DNA from: Sphingobium cloacae
GTDB lineage: Bacteria > Pseudomonadota > Alphaproteobacteria > Sphingomonadales > Sphingomonadaceae
Assembly (NCBI RefSeq): GCF_002355855.1
Contig: NZ_AP017655.1
Coordinates: 3,289,001 to 3,353,000, forward strand
Length of the DNA stretch: 64,000 nt
Direction: 5' to 3'
Translations under genes and position numbers: made by a program
In this document: in pieces, positions 37,119-45,520 of the stretch
How the letters are laid out: every line of letters starts with the position of its first letter
Position numbering within the stretch: position 1 is the first letter of the stretch
Notes under the pieces: model-generated
What the model was told of the DNA's origin: nothing
The model's database searches: none
Seen by the model: only the letters and a program-made list of their open reading frames with translations

Positions 37119-37741
37119 TTGCCTGACGCGTTGGCCGCTGCCGTTGGGCTGGCGCCTTCCCGCGTCTCGCTGCGGGGCGCGAATATCCGCAGGCTGTCGA
37201 GCAACTTTTCCGCGATACCCTGATATTGCTCGCTCAGCATTTCGGGATAGACGAAGGTGGCCGTGACGATGGAGCCGTCGGGCTGCTTCAGCAGGCGCAG
37301 GGCGATATTATTGCCCTCGCCGTCATTCGCCGTGCCGCGATATTCATTGTCGCCGATGAAGTCGCCGTCGACGCCTTCCGATCCGTTGCTGGCCGCTTCC
37401 ACGATCTTCTGCAACGTCTGGTCGCCGTCATTCTTCTGCCAGAAGACGCGCACGTCCGCGCCCGCGCCGGGATCTTCATAGACCACGCCGTCCGCATTGC
37501 TGCCCGCGGCATCCTTCACCCAGCCCTCGGGAAGGGTGACGGAAAAACCGCGCTCCGCATTCACATAATTGCGGTTTTCGGTTTCATCCGCCTTCTGCTG
37601 GTTGGCGATGGCATTGGCGGCCGCGGCATTGGCGGCCGCGGCCAGCTCCTCCTGGCTGGGCATGTCGCCCACGGGTTCCGCCCGCCCGCAGGCGACCAGG
37701 GCGAGGAAGGGAAGGCAGGCGGCAAGGGATGCGCTTTTCAT
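37115..37741 (-). CDS. putative lipoprotein with Ala-rich N-terminal region
   Basis: A 208-residue protein with signal peptide MKSASLAACLPFLALVACG, lipobox LVAC, and a helical AAANAAAANAIANQQ segment after it. The folded part (RGFSVTLPEGWVKDAAG ... ATFVYPEMLSEQYQGIAEKLLDSLRIF) looks like the PsbP/DUF-type domain of bacterial lipoproteins that begin with a GFSVTLPxGW motif. Function unknown. Start at 37741 is chosen from the signal peptide, not the longer frame to 37777. Its stop overlaps the folP stop on the other strand. Confidence 0.85.
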   Translation of the reverse strand: MKSASLAACLPFLALVACGRAEPVGDMPSQEELAAAANAAAANAIANQQKADETENRNYVNAERGFSVTLPEGWVKDAAGSNADGVVYEDPGAGADVRVFWQKNDGDQTLQKIVEAASNGSEGVDGDFIGDNEYRGTANDGEGNNIALRLLKQPDGSIVTATFVYPEMLSEQYQGIAEKLLDSLRIFAPRSETREGASPTAAANASGN

Positions 37742-37832
37742 GTCCTGCTCAAAAGCATAGCCGCCGCGATATTTCAACGGCGCACCGCACTTCTTCGGGA
37801 TGATGCGCCTTCGCGCCGGGACATGCGGGCGC

Positions 37833-39287
37833 TCAGGCGGCGCTGTCGATGCCCAGTTCGGCGAGCTTCCGGTAGAGCGTCGAGCGGCCGATGCCCAACC
37901 GCCGCGCGACTTCCGTCATGCGTCCGCGATAATGGCCGATGGCCAGGCGGATGACGTCGGCTTCTATTTCGGCCAGCTGGCGGACATGCCCGTCGCCTTC
38001 GAACAGGGTGATGCCCGCGCCCTCGCGATGCGGCTGGCGGATGGAGGCCATGCGGATCGACGGCACGGCGTCGCGCGCGCCGATCTGCGCGGCGATCTGG
38101 GGGAAGTCCTGCGGCGTCAGCGCGTCGCCATCGCACAGCACGGCGGCGCGGAACAGCGCGTTCTGCAACTGGCGCACATTGCCCGGCCATTCATGCTGCA
38201 TCAGCAACGCCAGCGCCTCGTCCGTCAGGCCCAGGCTCCGCAGTCCCGGCTGCTCCGCGATCCGCGCCAGCAGATGACGGCACAGCGCCGGAATATCCCC
38301 GATCCGCTCGCGCAGGGGGGGAACGGTCAACTGCACCACGTTCAGGCGATAATAAAGATCCTCGCGGAATCGCCCCGCCTCGATTTCCTCCAGCAACCGC
38401 TTGTTGGTCGCGGCGATGACGCGCACGTCCACATGGACCGGGCGGCGCGCGCCGATGGGCTGCACCTCTCCGTCCTGCAACACCCGCAGCAGCTTGACCT
38501 GTGCCTCGAAGGGCATTTCGCTGATTTCATCCAGGAAGATGGTGCCGGTATCGGCCGCCACGAATTTGCCGATATGCCGTTCGAACGCGCCGGTGAAGGC
38601 GCCGCGTTCATGGCCGAACAACTCCGATTCGACCAGATTGGCGGGAATGGCGCCGCAATTGACCGTCACGACCGCCTGCTTGTGCCGGGGGGAGGCCGCA
38701 TGGATGGCCCGGGCGATCACGTCCTTGCCGACGCCGCTTTCGCCTTCGATCAGCACGGGGACGCGCGCGCGGGCCGCCTTGGCCGCGATGGCGAGCGCCG
38801 CGCGGAAGCGGGGGGCGGACCCCACTACATCCTCGAACGAGAGGGGCGCGGTGATCTTCTCCGTCAGGGGGCGCAGTTCGCTATTGATGTCGTCCTCGCT
38901 CAGCGTGGCGTTGAGCGCGGCGAGCAGCCTTTCCGGCGCGATGGGCTTGGACAGATAATCCGTGGCCCCGGCGCGCATCGATTCGACCGCCATCGCCACA
39001 TTGTCATGGGCCGTCAGCACGAGGATCGGCAGGGCGGGCCGCCGCGCGCGCAATTCCCGGATCAGTTCCGCCGGTTCATAGGACGGGCACCATTGGTCGA
39101 GCAGGATCGCGTCCAGCCGCATCCCGTCCTGCGTGCCCAGCGTCGCGATGGCGGTTTCGCCGTCGTTTGCGAAGATCGTGCGCCATCCGGCGCGCGCGGC
39201 CAGCGCGGACACCAGACGGCGCTGCGCGGGCTCGTCATCGATCAGCATCAACATGGGAACGCTGTCGCGCGCCATCTCATCCCTCAT
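37833..39287 (-). CDS. NtrC-family sigma54-dependent response regulator
   Basis: A 484-residue three-domain activator. The receiver (residues 10-125) keeps the acidic pair (IDDE), the phospho-acceptor Asp in ILLDQW, Thr in VLTAHD and Lys in LSKPIAP, although the loop after the acceptor (QWCPSYEP) is unusual. The AAA+ domain has Walker A GESGVGKD, the sigma54-contact GAFTGA, Walker B TIFLDEIS and an arginine-finger region. The C-terminus is a Fis-type helix-turn-helix (VARRLGIGRSTLYRKL). No histidine kinase gene is adjacent, so the partner is unknown. Confidence 0.94.
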   Translation of the reverse strand: MRDEMARDSVPMLMLIDDEPAQRRLVSALAARAGWRTIFANDGETAIATLGTQDGMRLDAILLDQWCPSYEPAELIRELRARRPALPILVLTAHDNVAMAVESMRAGATDYLSKPIAPERLLAALNATLSEDDINSELRPLTEKITAPLSFEDVVGSAPRFRAALAIAAKAARARVPVLIEGESGVGKDVIARAIHAASPRHKQAVVTVNCGAIPANLVESELFGHERGAFTGAFERHIGKFVAADTGTIFLDEISEMPFEAQVKLLRVLQDGEVQPIGARRPVHVDVRVIAATNKRLLEEIEAGRFREDLYYRLNVVQLTVPPLRERIGDIPALCRHLLARIAEQPGLRSLGLTDEALALLMQHEWPGNVRQLQNALFRAAVLCDGDALTPQDFPQIAAQIGARDAVPSIRMASIRQPHREGAGITLFEGDGHVRQLAEIEADVIRLAIGHYRGRMTEVARRLGIGRSTLYRKLAELGIDSAA

Positions 39288-39430
39288 TCCACTACAGGCG
39301 GCAAAGTCTAGCGCAGGGGGGTAAAGGCGCCCTTAACCTGAAAGATTTTCTTGTTGCTTTGCGGGTTGAGGGGCAGGCAGGCAGGAGATAAGAGGGTCGA
39401 CGACTGGACTGGCAGAGAGGAAGAGAGGGC

Positions 39431-39556
39431 ATGGCCCAACAGGATAATATGCAACATGCGAACGAAACCTATGCGGGTTTCGTGGACGTCGTTAAGTGGG
39501 GCACGATCGTTTCCCTGATCGCGACCGCGATCGTGGTGCTGCTGATCTCGAACTGA
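39431..39556 (+). CDS. small aa3-type cytochrome oxidase subunit IV-like protein
   Basis: A 41-residue single-pass protein: short polar N-terminus (MAQQDNMQHANETYAGFVD) and one hydrophobic helix (WGTIVSLIATAIVVLLISN). The NETYxGFxxxxKW pattern is that of the tiny aa3-type cytochrome c oxidase subunit IV family. It is 25 bases before the transhydrogenase alpha gene and on the same strand, so it is likely the first gene of that operon, not part of an oxidase operon. Too short for confident homology; role with transhydrogenase or with oxidase is open. Confidence 0.8.
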   Translation: MAQQDNMQHANETYAGFVDVVKWGTIVSLIATAIVVLLISN

Positions 39557-39581
39557 AGGTCGGTTTGCACAGGGGGATGCC

Positions 39582-40703
39582 ATGAAAATTGCAATCATCA
39601 AGGAGCTTGCCGAAGGCGAGCGCAGGGTCGCCGGCACGCCGGAGACCGTGAAGAAATTCAAGGCTTTGGGCGCTGATGTGGCGGTTGAAAGCGGCGCGGG
39701 GCTGACCGCTTCCGTCGCCGATGCCGACTATGCGGCGGCTGGAGCCGTGCTGGGTGATCGTGCCGCGACCGTCGCGGGCGCGGACATCATCCTGGGCGTT
39801 CAGGCCGCCGATCCGGCCAGCCTTTCCGGCGCGAAACCGGGCGCCTGGGTCGCCGCCGGTTTCAACCCGTTCGGCGAGCGCGCCCGCGTGGACGCCTATG
39901 CCGCGGCGGGCTTCGAGGCACTGGCGATGGAGTTCATGCCGCGCATCACGCGTGCGCAGTCGATGGACATCCTCTCGTCGCAATCGAACCTGTCGGGCTA
40001 CAAGGCGGTGCTTGACGCCGCGGCCGAATATGGCAAGGCTTTCCCGATGATGATGACGGCGGCGGGAACGGTGTCCGCGGCGAAGGTCTTCATCATGGGC
40101 GTGGGCGTCGCGGGGCTTCAGGCGATCGCGACCGCCCGTCGCCTGGGCGCGCAGGTGTCCGCGACGGACGTGCGATCCGCTACCAGGGAGCAGATCGAAT
40201 CGCTGGGCGCGAAGCCGATCTTCGTCGAAAGCGTCAAGGGTATCGAGGGCGAAGGATCGGGCGGCTATGCCACCGAAATGTCCGAGGAATATCAGAAGGC
40301 GCAGGCCGAACTGGTATCCGGGCACATCGCCAAGCAGGATATCGTCATCACCACCGCGCTCATTCCGGGCCGTGCCGCTCCTCGCCTCATTTCCGACGGG
40401 CAGATCGCGTCGATGAAGCCGGGCAGCGTGATCGTCGACCTTGCCGTCGAGCAGGGCGGCAATGTCGAGGGCGCCGTAGCGGGCGAAGTGGTCGAACGTC
40501 ATGGCGTCAAGATCGTGGGGCACAGGAACGTGCCTTCGCGGCTGGCGGCGGACACGTCGGCGCTCTTCTCGCGCAACCTCTATAATTTCCTGTCCGCCTT
40601 CTGGGACAAGGAAAAGAACGCGCCCGTGCTGGACGAAGAGATCGGCAACGCCATCCGCCTGACGCAGGGCGGCAAGGTCGTGAACGAGCGCCTTCTGGGG
40701 TGA
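39582..40703 (+). CDS. pntAA: NAD(P) transhydrogenase subunit alpha, part 1 (NAD(H)-binding domain)
   Basis: The dI domain of the proton-translocating transhydrogenase, which passes hydride between NADH and NADP+ driven by the proton gradient. The 373-residue protein begins MKIAIIKELAEGERRVAGTPE, and has the NAD-binding GVGVAGLQAIATARRLGAQV and the mobile-loop region near TALIPGRAAPRLI. This is the split-alpha form: membrane helices are in the next gene. In sphingomonads the three genes form one operon. Confidence 0.95.
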   Translation: MKIAIIKELAEGERRVAGTPETVKKFKALGADVAVESGAGLTASVADADYAAAGAVLGDRAATVAGADIILGVQAADPASLSGAKPGAWVAAGFNPFGERARVDAYAAAGFEALAMEFMPRITRAQSMDILSSQSNLSGYKAVLDAAAEYGKAFPMMMTAAGTVSAAKVFIMGVGVAGLQAIATARRLGAQVSATDVRSATREQIESLGAKPIFVESVKGIEGEGSGGYATEMSEEYQKAQAELVSGHIAKQDIVITTALIPGRAAPRLISDGQIASMKPGSVIVDLAVEQGGNVEGAVAGEVVERHGVKIVGHRNVPSRLAADTSALFSRNLYNFLSAFWDKEKNAPVLDEEIGNAIRLTQGGKVVNERLLG

Positions 40704-40780
40704 GATAACGGCGCGCGGTCCCATGGGACTGCGCGCGCCATGTCCTGCGGGAAAGGCGGGACGAACGGGGAGTAGGAAAG

Positions 40781-41065
40781 ATGGACTTCATCTCCATCCT
40801 GTCGATTTTCGTGCTGGCGTGCTTCGTCGGCTATTATGTGGTGTGGTCGGTGACGCCGGCGCTCCACACGCCGCTGATGGCCGTCACCAACGCCATTTCT
40901 TCCGTCATCATCGTCGGCGCGCTGGTCGCGTCGGCCGAAGCGGGCAGCGCGGCCGCCAAATATCTGGGGCTGCTGGCCGTGGTGCTGGCATCGGTCAACA
41001 TCTTCGGGGGCTTCGCGGTCACGGAACGCATGCTGGCCATGTACAAGAAGAAGGAGCGCAAGTGA
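40781..41065 (+). CDS. pntAB: NAD(P) transhydrogenase subunit alpha, part 2 (membrane part)
   Basis: A 94-residue protein with three membrane helices (residues 1-22, 36-56, 63-83), corresponding to the C-terminal membrane part of E. coli PntA. Together with PntB it forms the proton-conducting dII domain. Its stop overlaps the pntB start (TGATG). Confidence 0.95.
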   Translation: MDFISILSIFVLACFVGYYVVWSVTPALHTPLMAVTNAISSVIIVGALVASAEAGSAAAKYLGLLAVVLASVNIFGGFAVTERMLAMYKKKERK

Positions 41066-42519
41066 TGCTGCAGACCGTCATCGCGATGGCCGCGGCAGGC
41101 GCGCAAGGCGTCGCCGCTTCGCCCTTCGTCTCGCTCGCCTATCTGGTCGCGGGCGTCCTTTTCATCCTCGCGCTGCGCGGGCTGTCCAGCCCTGCGTCGA
41201 GCCGCCGGGGCAACCGCATGGGCATGGCGGGCATGGCGATCGCGGTTGCCACCACCCTCTATACCCATGATGTCATCTCCCTGCCGGAGATCGTCGGGGC
41301 GATCGCCATCGGTGGCGCGATCGGCTTCGTCATCGCGCGCAAGATCGCGATGACCGACATGCCGCAGCTTGTCGCGGCTTTCCACTCGCTTGTCGGCCTG
41401 GCGGCGGTGCTGGTGGGCGCGGCAGCCTATCTCAATCCCGGCGCTTTCGGGATTCTGGATGCGCTGACGGGCGAAATCCATAATGCCAGCCGCATCGAGA
41501 TGGGGCTGGGCGTCGCCATCGGCGCGATCACCTTCTCCGGTTCGGTCATCGCCTTCCTCAAGCTCAACGGCAATATGTCGGGCAAGCCGATCCTGCTGCC
41601 CGGCCGGCACATCATCAACCTGGGCACGCTCGCCGCGATCCTGGGCCTGATCGCGTATTTCCTGACCGACCAATCGCCCTGGATCTTCTGGACCGTCACG
41701 GCGCTCAGCTTCATCATCGGCTTCCTGCTGATCATCCCCATCGGCGGCGCGGACATGCCGGTCGTCGTGTCGATGCTGAACAGCTATTCGGGCTGGGCGG
41801 CGGCGGCCATGGGCTTCACGCTGGGCAACACCGCGATGATCATCACCGGCGCGCTGGTGGGTTCGTCGGGCGCGATCCTGAGCTACATCATGTGCAAGGC
41901 GATGAACCGCGGGTTCCTCTCCGTGATCGCGGGCGGCTTCGGCGCGGAAGCTGGCCCCTCGGGCGGCGGCGCGGCGGCGGTCGACCGCCCCTACAAGCGC
42001 GGCAGCGCCGAGGACGCGGCCTTCCTGATGAAGCAGGCGGACAGCGTCATCATCGTGCCCGGTTACGGCATGGCGGTCAGCCAGGCGCAGCATGCGCTGC
42101 GCGAAATGGGCGACCTGCTCAAGAAGGAAGGCGTTTCAGTGAAATACGCCATCCACCCGGTCGCGGGCCGTATGCCGGGGCACATGAACGTGCTGCTGGC
42201 CGAAGCGAATGTCCCCTATGACGAGGTGTTCGAACTGGAGGACATCAACAGCGAATTCGGCCAGGCCGACGTCGCCTTCGTCATCGGCGCGAACGATGTG
42301 ACCAATCCGGCGGCCAAGACGGACAAGACCTCGCCCATCTACGGCATGCCGATCCTGGACGTCGCCAATGCCAAGTCGGTGCTGTTCGTGAAGCGCTCCA
42401 TGGGCGGCGCGGGCTATGCGGGCGTCGACAATGAAGTCTTTTACATGGACAACACGATGATGCTGCTCGCCGACGCCAAGAAGATGGTCGAGGAAATCGT
42501 CAAGGGTCTTGCCCACTAA
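41065..42519 (+). CDS. pntB: NAD(P) transhydrogenase subunit beta
   Basis: A 484-residue protein with about nine membrane helices followed by the NADP(H)-binding dIII domain, whose signature VPGYGMAVSQAQHALREM and GAN-DVTNPAA region are present. Start at 41065 (MLQTVIAMAAAGAQG) is fixed by the overlap with pntAB; an in-frame ATG at 40723 lies inside the previous gene. The enzyme makes NADPH for biosynthesis and redox repair. Confidence 0.96.
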   Translation: MLQTVIAMAAAGAQGVAASPFVSLAYLVAGVLFILALRGLSSPASSRRGNRMGMAGMAIAVATTLYTHDVISLPEIVGAIAIGGAIGFVIARKIAMTDMPQLVAAFHSLVGLAAVLVGAAAYLNPGAFGILDALTGEIHNASRIEMGLGVAIGAITFSGSVIAFLKLNGNMSGKPILLPGRHIINLGTLAAILGLIAYFLTDQSPWIFWTVTALSFIIGFLLIIPIGGADMPVVVSMLNSYSGWAAAAMGFTLGNTAMIITGALVGSSGAILSYIMCKAMNRGFLSVIAGGFGAEAGPSGGGAAAVDRPYKRGSAEDAAFLMKQADSVIIVPGYGMAVSQAQHALREMGDLLKKEGVSVKYAIHPVAGRMPGHMNVLLAEANVPYDEVFELEDINSEFGQADVAFVIGANDVTNPAAKTDKTSPIYGMPILDVANAKSVLFVKRSMGGAGYAGVDNEVFYMDNTMMLLADAKKMVEEIVKGLAH

Positions 42520-42542
42520 GGCAGGCATCCCGTAACGCTATG

Positions 42543-42583
42543 ACGGACGGCGGCGCTTCACGCATCGCCGTCCGTTTCCTTTT
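42543..42583 (+). terminator. intrinsic terminator after pntB
   Basis: ACGGACGGCG (42543-42552) pairs perfectly with CGCCGTCCGT (42566-42575), followed by TTCCTTTTTC. Confidence 0.88.
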
Positions 42584-42604
42584 TCGGAGTGATGGGGGCC
42601 ACCT

Positions 42605-43297
42605 ATGCGTAAACTCGGTCTGATCGGTGGGCTCAGCTGGATTTCCACCGCCCGCTATTATGAGATCATCAACCGGGCCATCCATCGGGCGAAGGGCGGA
42701 TTCCACAGCGCGCCGCTGCTGATCGAAAGCCTGAACTTCGCGGATGTGGGCCGCAGCGTCACGCAGGAGGATTGGGACGGCGTGGCGCAACGTCTGGTCG
42801 GCTCCGCGCGCAGGCTGGAGCAGGCCGGGGCGGAAAGCCTGATGATCTGCGCCAACTCGATGCACCGTGTCTATGACGAGGTGCAGGCGGCGGTGGATGT
42901 TCCCATCATCCACATCGCCGAAGTCGTCGGCGCGCAGATGGCGGCGGACCATGTGGAAAAGGCCGCACTGATCGGCACGCGCAACGTGATGATGGAGAAA
43001 TTCTACCGCCAGCGGCTCGTCGGCCACGGCGTATCGCTGTTGCCGCCCGACATGGAACTGGCCGACCGGATCGACCAGATGGTCTATGAGGAACTGACGC
43101 TGGGCAAGATCGGCCGCGAAAGCGAGCGGTTCATGAAGTCCGAACTGACCGACATCGCCAAGGAGGATGTGCAGGCGGCCGTGCTGGCCTGCACGGAACT
43201 GGAACTGGTGGTGGACGTGAAGGCGAATGTGCTGCCGATCTACGACTGCACCTCTATCCACGCCATGGCGGGCGTGGATTTCATTCTTGGGCAGTAG
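42605..43297 (+). CDS. aspartate/glutamate racemase family protein
   Basis: A 230-residue PLP-independent racemase of the Asp/Glu/hydantoin superfamily. Both catalytic cysteines are visible: Cys82 in MICANSMHRVYDE and Cys196 in AVLACTELELV, and the phosphate-loop-like start MRKLGLIGGLSWIST matches the aspartate racemase branch (YgeA-like). Amino acid specificity cannot be read. It is preceded by the pntB terminator and separate from the pilus genes that follow on the other strand. Confidence 0.92.
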   Translation: MRKLGLIGGLSWISTARYYEIINRAIHRAKGGFHSAPLLIESLNFADVGRSVTQEDWDGVAQRLVGSARRLEQAGAESLMICANSMHRVYDEVQAAVDVPIIHIAEVVGAQMAADHVEKAALIGTRNVMMEKFYRQRLVGHGVSLLPPDMELADRIDQMVYEELTLGKIGRESERFMKSELTDIAKEDVQAAVLACTELELVVDVKANVLPIYDCTSIHAMAGVDFILGQ

Positions 43298-43310
43298 CGG
43301 AACGGACGGT

Positions 43311-43424
43311 CTTTCGCCCTGAGCTGGGCGAAAGCGTAAACAGCTTGCTTCGTTTCGCGGCAGGCCCTTCGACGCCTCTCGCGGCGGCGCTCGGGACAGG
43401 CAGACTGCGCTCGGCCCGAACGGA
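43311..43424. repeat. REP-like palindromic repeat cluster, copy 2
   Basis: Degenerate members of the CTTCGAC/GAGCGAAG family: CTTTCGCCCTGAGCTGGGCG near the start, GGCCCTTCGACGCCTCTCG in the middle, and a terminal CGGCCCGAACGG. It fills the space between the racemase and tadC. Confidence 0.7.
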
Positions 43425-43457
43425 TGCGAGCATCCGCAACCGGCCGAATCTTTCCGC

Positions 43458-44447
43458 TTATTTGAACGCCTGGCTGATCGAGCAGGCTGCCGGACCCAGG
43501 ATCACCACGAACAGTGTCGGCAGGATGAAGAGGATCAGCGGCACCGTCATGATCGCGGGCAGGCGCGCGGCCTTTTCCTCGGCGCGCATCATGCGTTCGT
43601 GACGGAACTCGGCGGACAGGACGCGCAATGCGGAAGCCAGCGGCGTGCCATATTTCTCCGTCTGGATCATGGTCGTCACCACGCCCTTCACCGCGTCCAG
43701 ATTGACGCGCGTGGCGAGATTTTCGAAGGCCATGCGCCGGTCCGTCAGGAACGCCAGTTCGATCGCGGTCAACTGGAACTCGTCGCCCAGCTCGGGATAG
43801 GCCTTGCCCAGTTCGCGCGCCACGCGGCTGAAGGCGGCGTCTACGGTCAGCCCCGCCTCGGCGCAGATCACCAGCAGGTCGAGCGCGTCGGGCAACCCCT
43901 TGCGGATCGCGGCGGACCGTTTCTGGACCTTGTTGTTGATGTAGAGGTCGGGGCCCTTGTAAGACAGCAGCAGCGCGCCCGCGAATACCATGAACCGCTT
44001 GAACCCGCCCCAGTCAGGGAAGACGTCCAGCCCATAGATCAGCAGCGCCGCCATGCCGCCGATGGCGATCGGCAGCACCATGCGGGCGAAGATGACGGCG
44101 ACGGCCCATTCCTTCGAGCGGATGCCCGCCTGCGCCATGCGGGTCTGCACGTCGCGAAGCTGGTCGTCCTGCAACACCTGAAGGCTCGACAGGAAGGAGC
44201 GCATGCGATCAGTCGTCTGGTTCTTCTTGACCAGCTTGGCGCGCCGCTTGGCGGTGGAGGCGGTGATGCCCGCCTTCAATTGCTCGCGCCGCTCGTTCAG
44301 CGCCTTCACGCGCTTGGCCATCGGATCGCGCACGGTCATGACCGTATAGAGCGCGAAGATGACCGCTGCCGTGGCCAACCCGGCAAGCAGCGTGCCGAAA
44401 TCGGTGGCGCTGAGGCCGAAGAGGGTGCCTGCTGGGGCCGCTTCCAT
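43458..44447 (-). CDS. tadC: Tad pilus inner membrane protein TadC
   Basis: A 329-residue type II secretion F-domain protein of the TadC kind that forms, with TadB, the inner membrane platform of Flp/Tad pili. Membrane helices are near residues 15-40, 118-160 and 300-325; the cytoplasmic F domain contains LDLLVICAEAGLTVDAAFSRV. It is 18 bases after tadB and is the last gene of the locus. Confidence 0.93.
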   Translation of the reverse strand: MEAAPAGTLFGLSATDFGTLLAGLATAAVIFALYTVMTVRDPMAKRVKALNERREQLKAGITASTAKRRAKLVKKNQTTDRMRSFLSSLQVLQDDQLRDVQTRMAQAGIRSKEWAVAVIFARMVLPIAIGGMAALLIYGLDVFPDWGGFKRFMVFAGALLLSYKGPDLYINNKVQKRSAAIRKGLPDALDLLVICAEAGLTVDAAFSRVARELGKAYPELGDEFQLTAIELAFLTDRRMAFENLATRVNLDAVKGVVTTMIQTEKYGTPLASALRVLSAEFRHERMMRAEEKAARLPAIMTVPLILFILPTLFVVILGPAACSISQAFK

Positions 44448-44465
44448 GATTGCCTTGCTCCCCTG

Positions 44466-45464
44466 TCAGATCTCGAAGTTGATCATCTGCGCCATGATGA
44501 AGGCGCCTATGCCCATCCAGCACATGCCCCCGATGCCGATCACCTGCATCAGCGACAGGCCGAACAGGCCCATGGGATCGGGCGTGTAGAAGGGGCTCAT
44601 ATAATCGAAGTTGATGTAGCTGATGAGGCCGAAGACGATGAACGGCAGCGCGCCGATGATATAGGCCGATGCCTTGGATTCCGAGGACATGGCGCGGATC
44701 TTCAGCTTCATCTGCGCGCGCTGGCGCAGCACGGTGGCGAGGTTCGACAGCGTTTCGGCGAGGTTGCCGCCGGTTTCCCGCTGGATCGCTAGCGAGATGA
44801 CGAAGAACTGGAACTCCGCCGTGCCCAGTCGGTCGGCGGTCTCCTGCAACGCCTGGTCCATCGTCTTGCCGATCTTGATGCGCTCGGTGATGAGGCGGAA
44901 CTCCTCGCCGACGGGGCCGGGGATTTCCACGGACACGACGCCCAGCGTCTCGGCGATGGGAAGGCCCGAGCGCAGGCCGCGCGTCAGCAGCTCCAGCGCG
45001 TCGGGGAATTTGGCGTTGAACTGGGCGATCCGCTTGTTGATGAGGCGGCTGACCCACCAGTGCGGCAGGCCCAGGCCCGCCGCCAGCGACACCATCAGCG
45101 CGAAGAAAAGCGGAAATCCGCGCAGCATCATTACCGCCGCCATGAACAGGAAGATCACGGCGCAGCTCGTCATATACTGGCTGAGCGTCCATTTCTTGCC
45201 GGTCATCCGAAGCCGCTTGGTCAGATTGTCCGGATTGGGAATCAGCGACACCAGCATCTTCATTTCGGTGATGGGCTGGCGGCTGTCGATCGCGCGGCGC
45301 ATCCGCGCTTCCAGCACCGCTTCGGCGGAATCGCTGTGCCGCCCGCGGATCAGCGCGATGCGGCGCTTGCGGGCCTTGTCGGGCGACGGGCCGGAAAAGG
45401 CCGCGAAGACGAGCCCCAGGAGGGTCGCCAGCAGCACCGCCATCAGGATCATCTTGCCGTCCAT
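44466..45464 (-). CDS. tadB: Tad pilus inner membrane protein TadB
   Basis: A 332-residue F-domain protein: N-terminal helix (MILMAVLLATLLGLVFAAFS), cytoplasmic region, two helices at residues 105-145 and further helices at the C-terminus; the F-domain signature FPDALELLTRGLRSGLPI is clear. It is separated from cpaE by only 56 bases, where the motor ATPase gene cpaF (tadA) is normally found. Confidence 0.93.
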   Translation of the reverse strand: MDGKMILMAVLLATLLGLVFAAFSGPSPDKARKRRIALIRGRHSDSAEAVLEARMRRAIDSRQPITEMKMLVSLIPNPDNLTKRLRMTGKKWTLSQYMTSCAVIFLFMAAVMMLRGFPLFFALMVSLAAGLGLPHWWVSRLINKRIAQFNAKFPDALELLTRGLRSGLPIAETLGVVSVEIPGPVGEEFRLITERIKIGKTMDQALQETADRLGTAEFQFFVISLAIQRETGGNLAETLSNLATVLRQRAQMKLKIRAMSSESKASAYIIGALPFIVFGLISYINFDYMSPFYTPDPMGLFGLSLMQVIGIGGMCWMGIGAFIMAQMINFEI

Positions 45465-45493
45465 CTGCTCGCCCGTTCCGTTTCAGCAGGGGA

Positions 45494-45515
45494 CGCGACG
45501 CCGCGCGGCGTCGCG
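45494..45515. repeat. 22-bp perfect palindrome between cpaE and tadB
   Basis: CGCGACGCCGCGCGGCGTCG plus its closing CG (45494-45515) is an uninterrupted self-complementary sequence, 6 bases past the cpaE stop on the minus strand. It has no T-tract. It could be an mRNA hairpin affecting tadBC expression or a leftover of a rearrangement that removed cpaF. Confidence 0.6.
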
Positions 45516-45520
45516 CCGCA

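Noticed and set aside
45465..45520. A short remnant of cpaF between cpaE and tadB.
   Set aside because: The 56 bases are almost entirely the palindrome and tadB leader; no ATPase motif is encoded.
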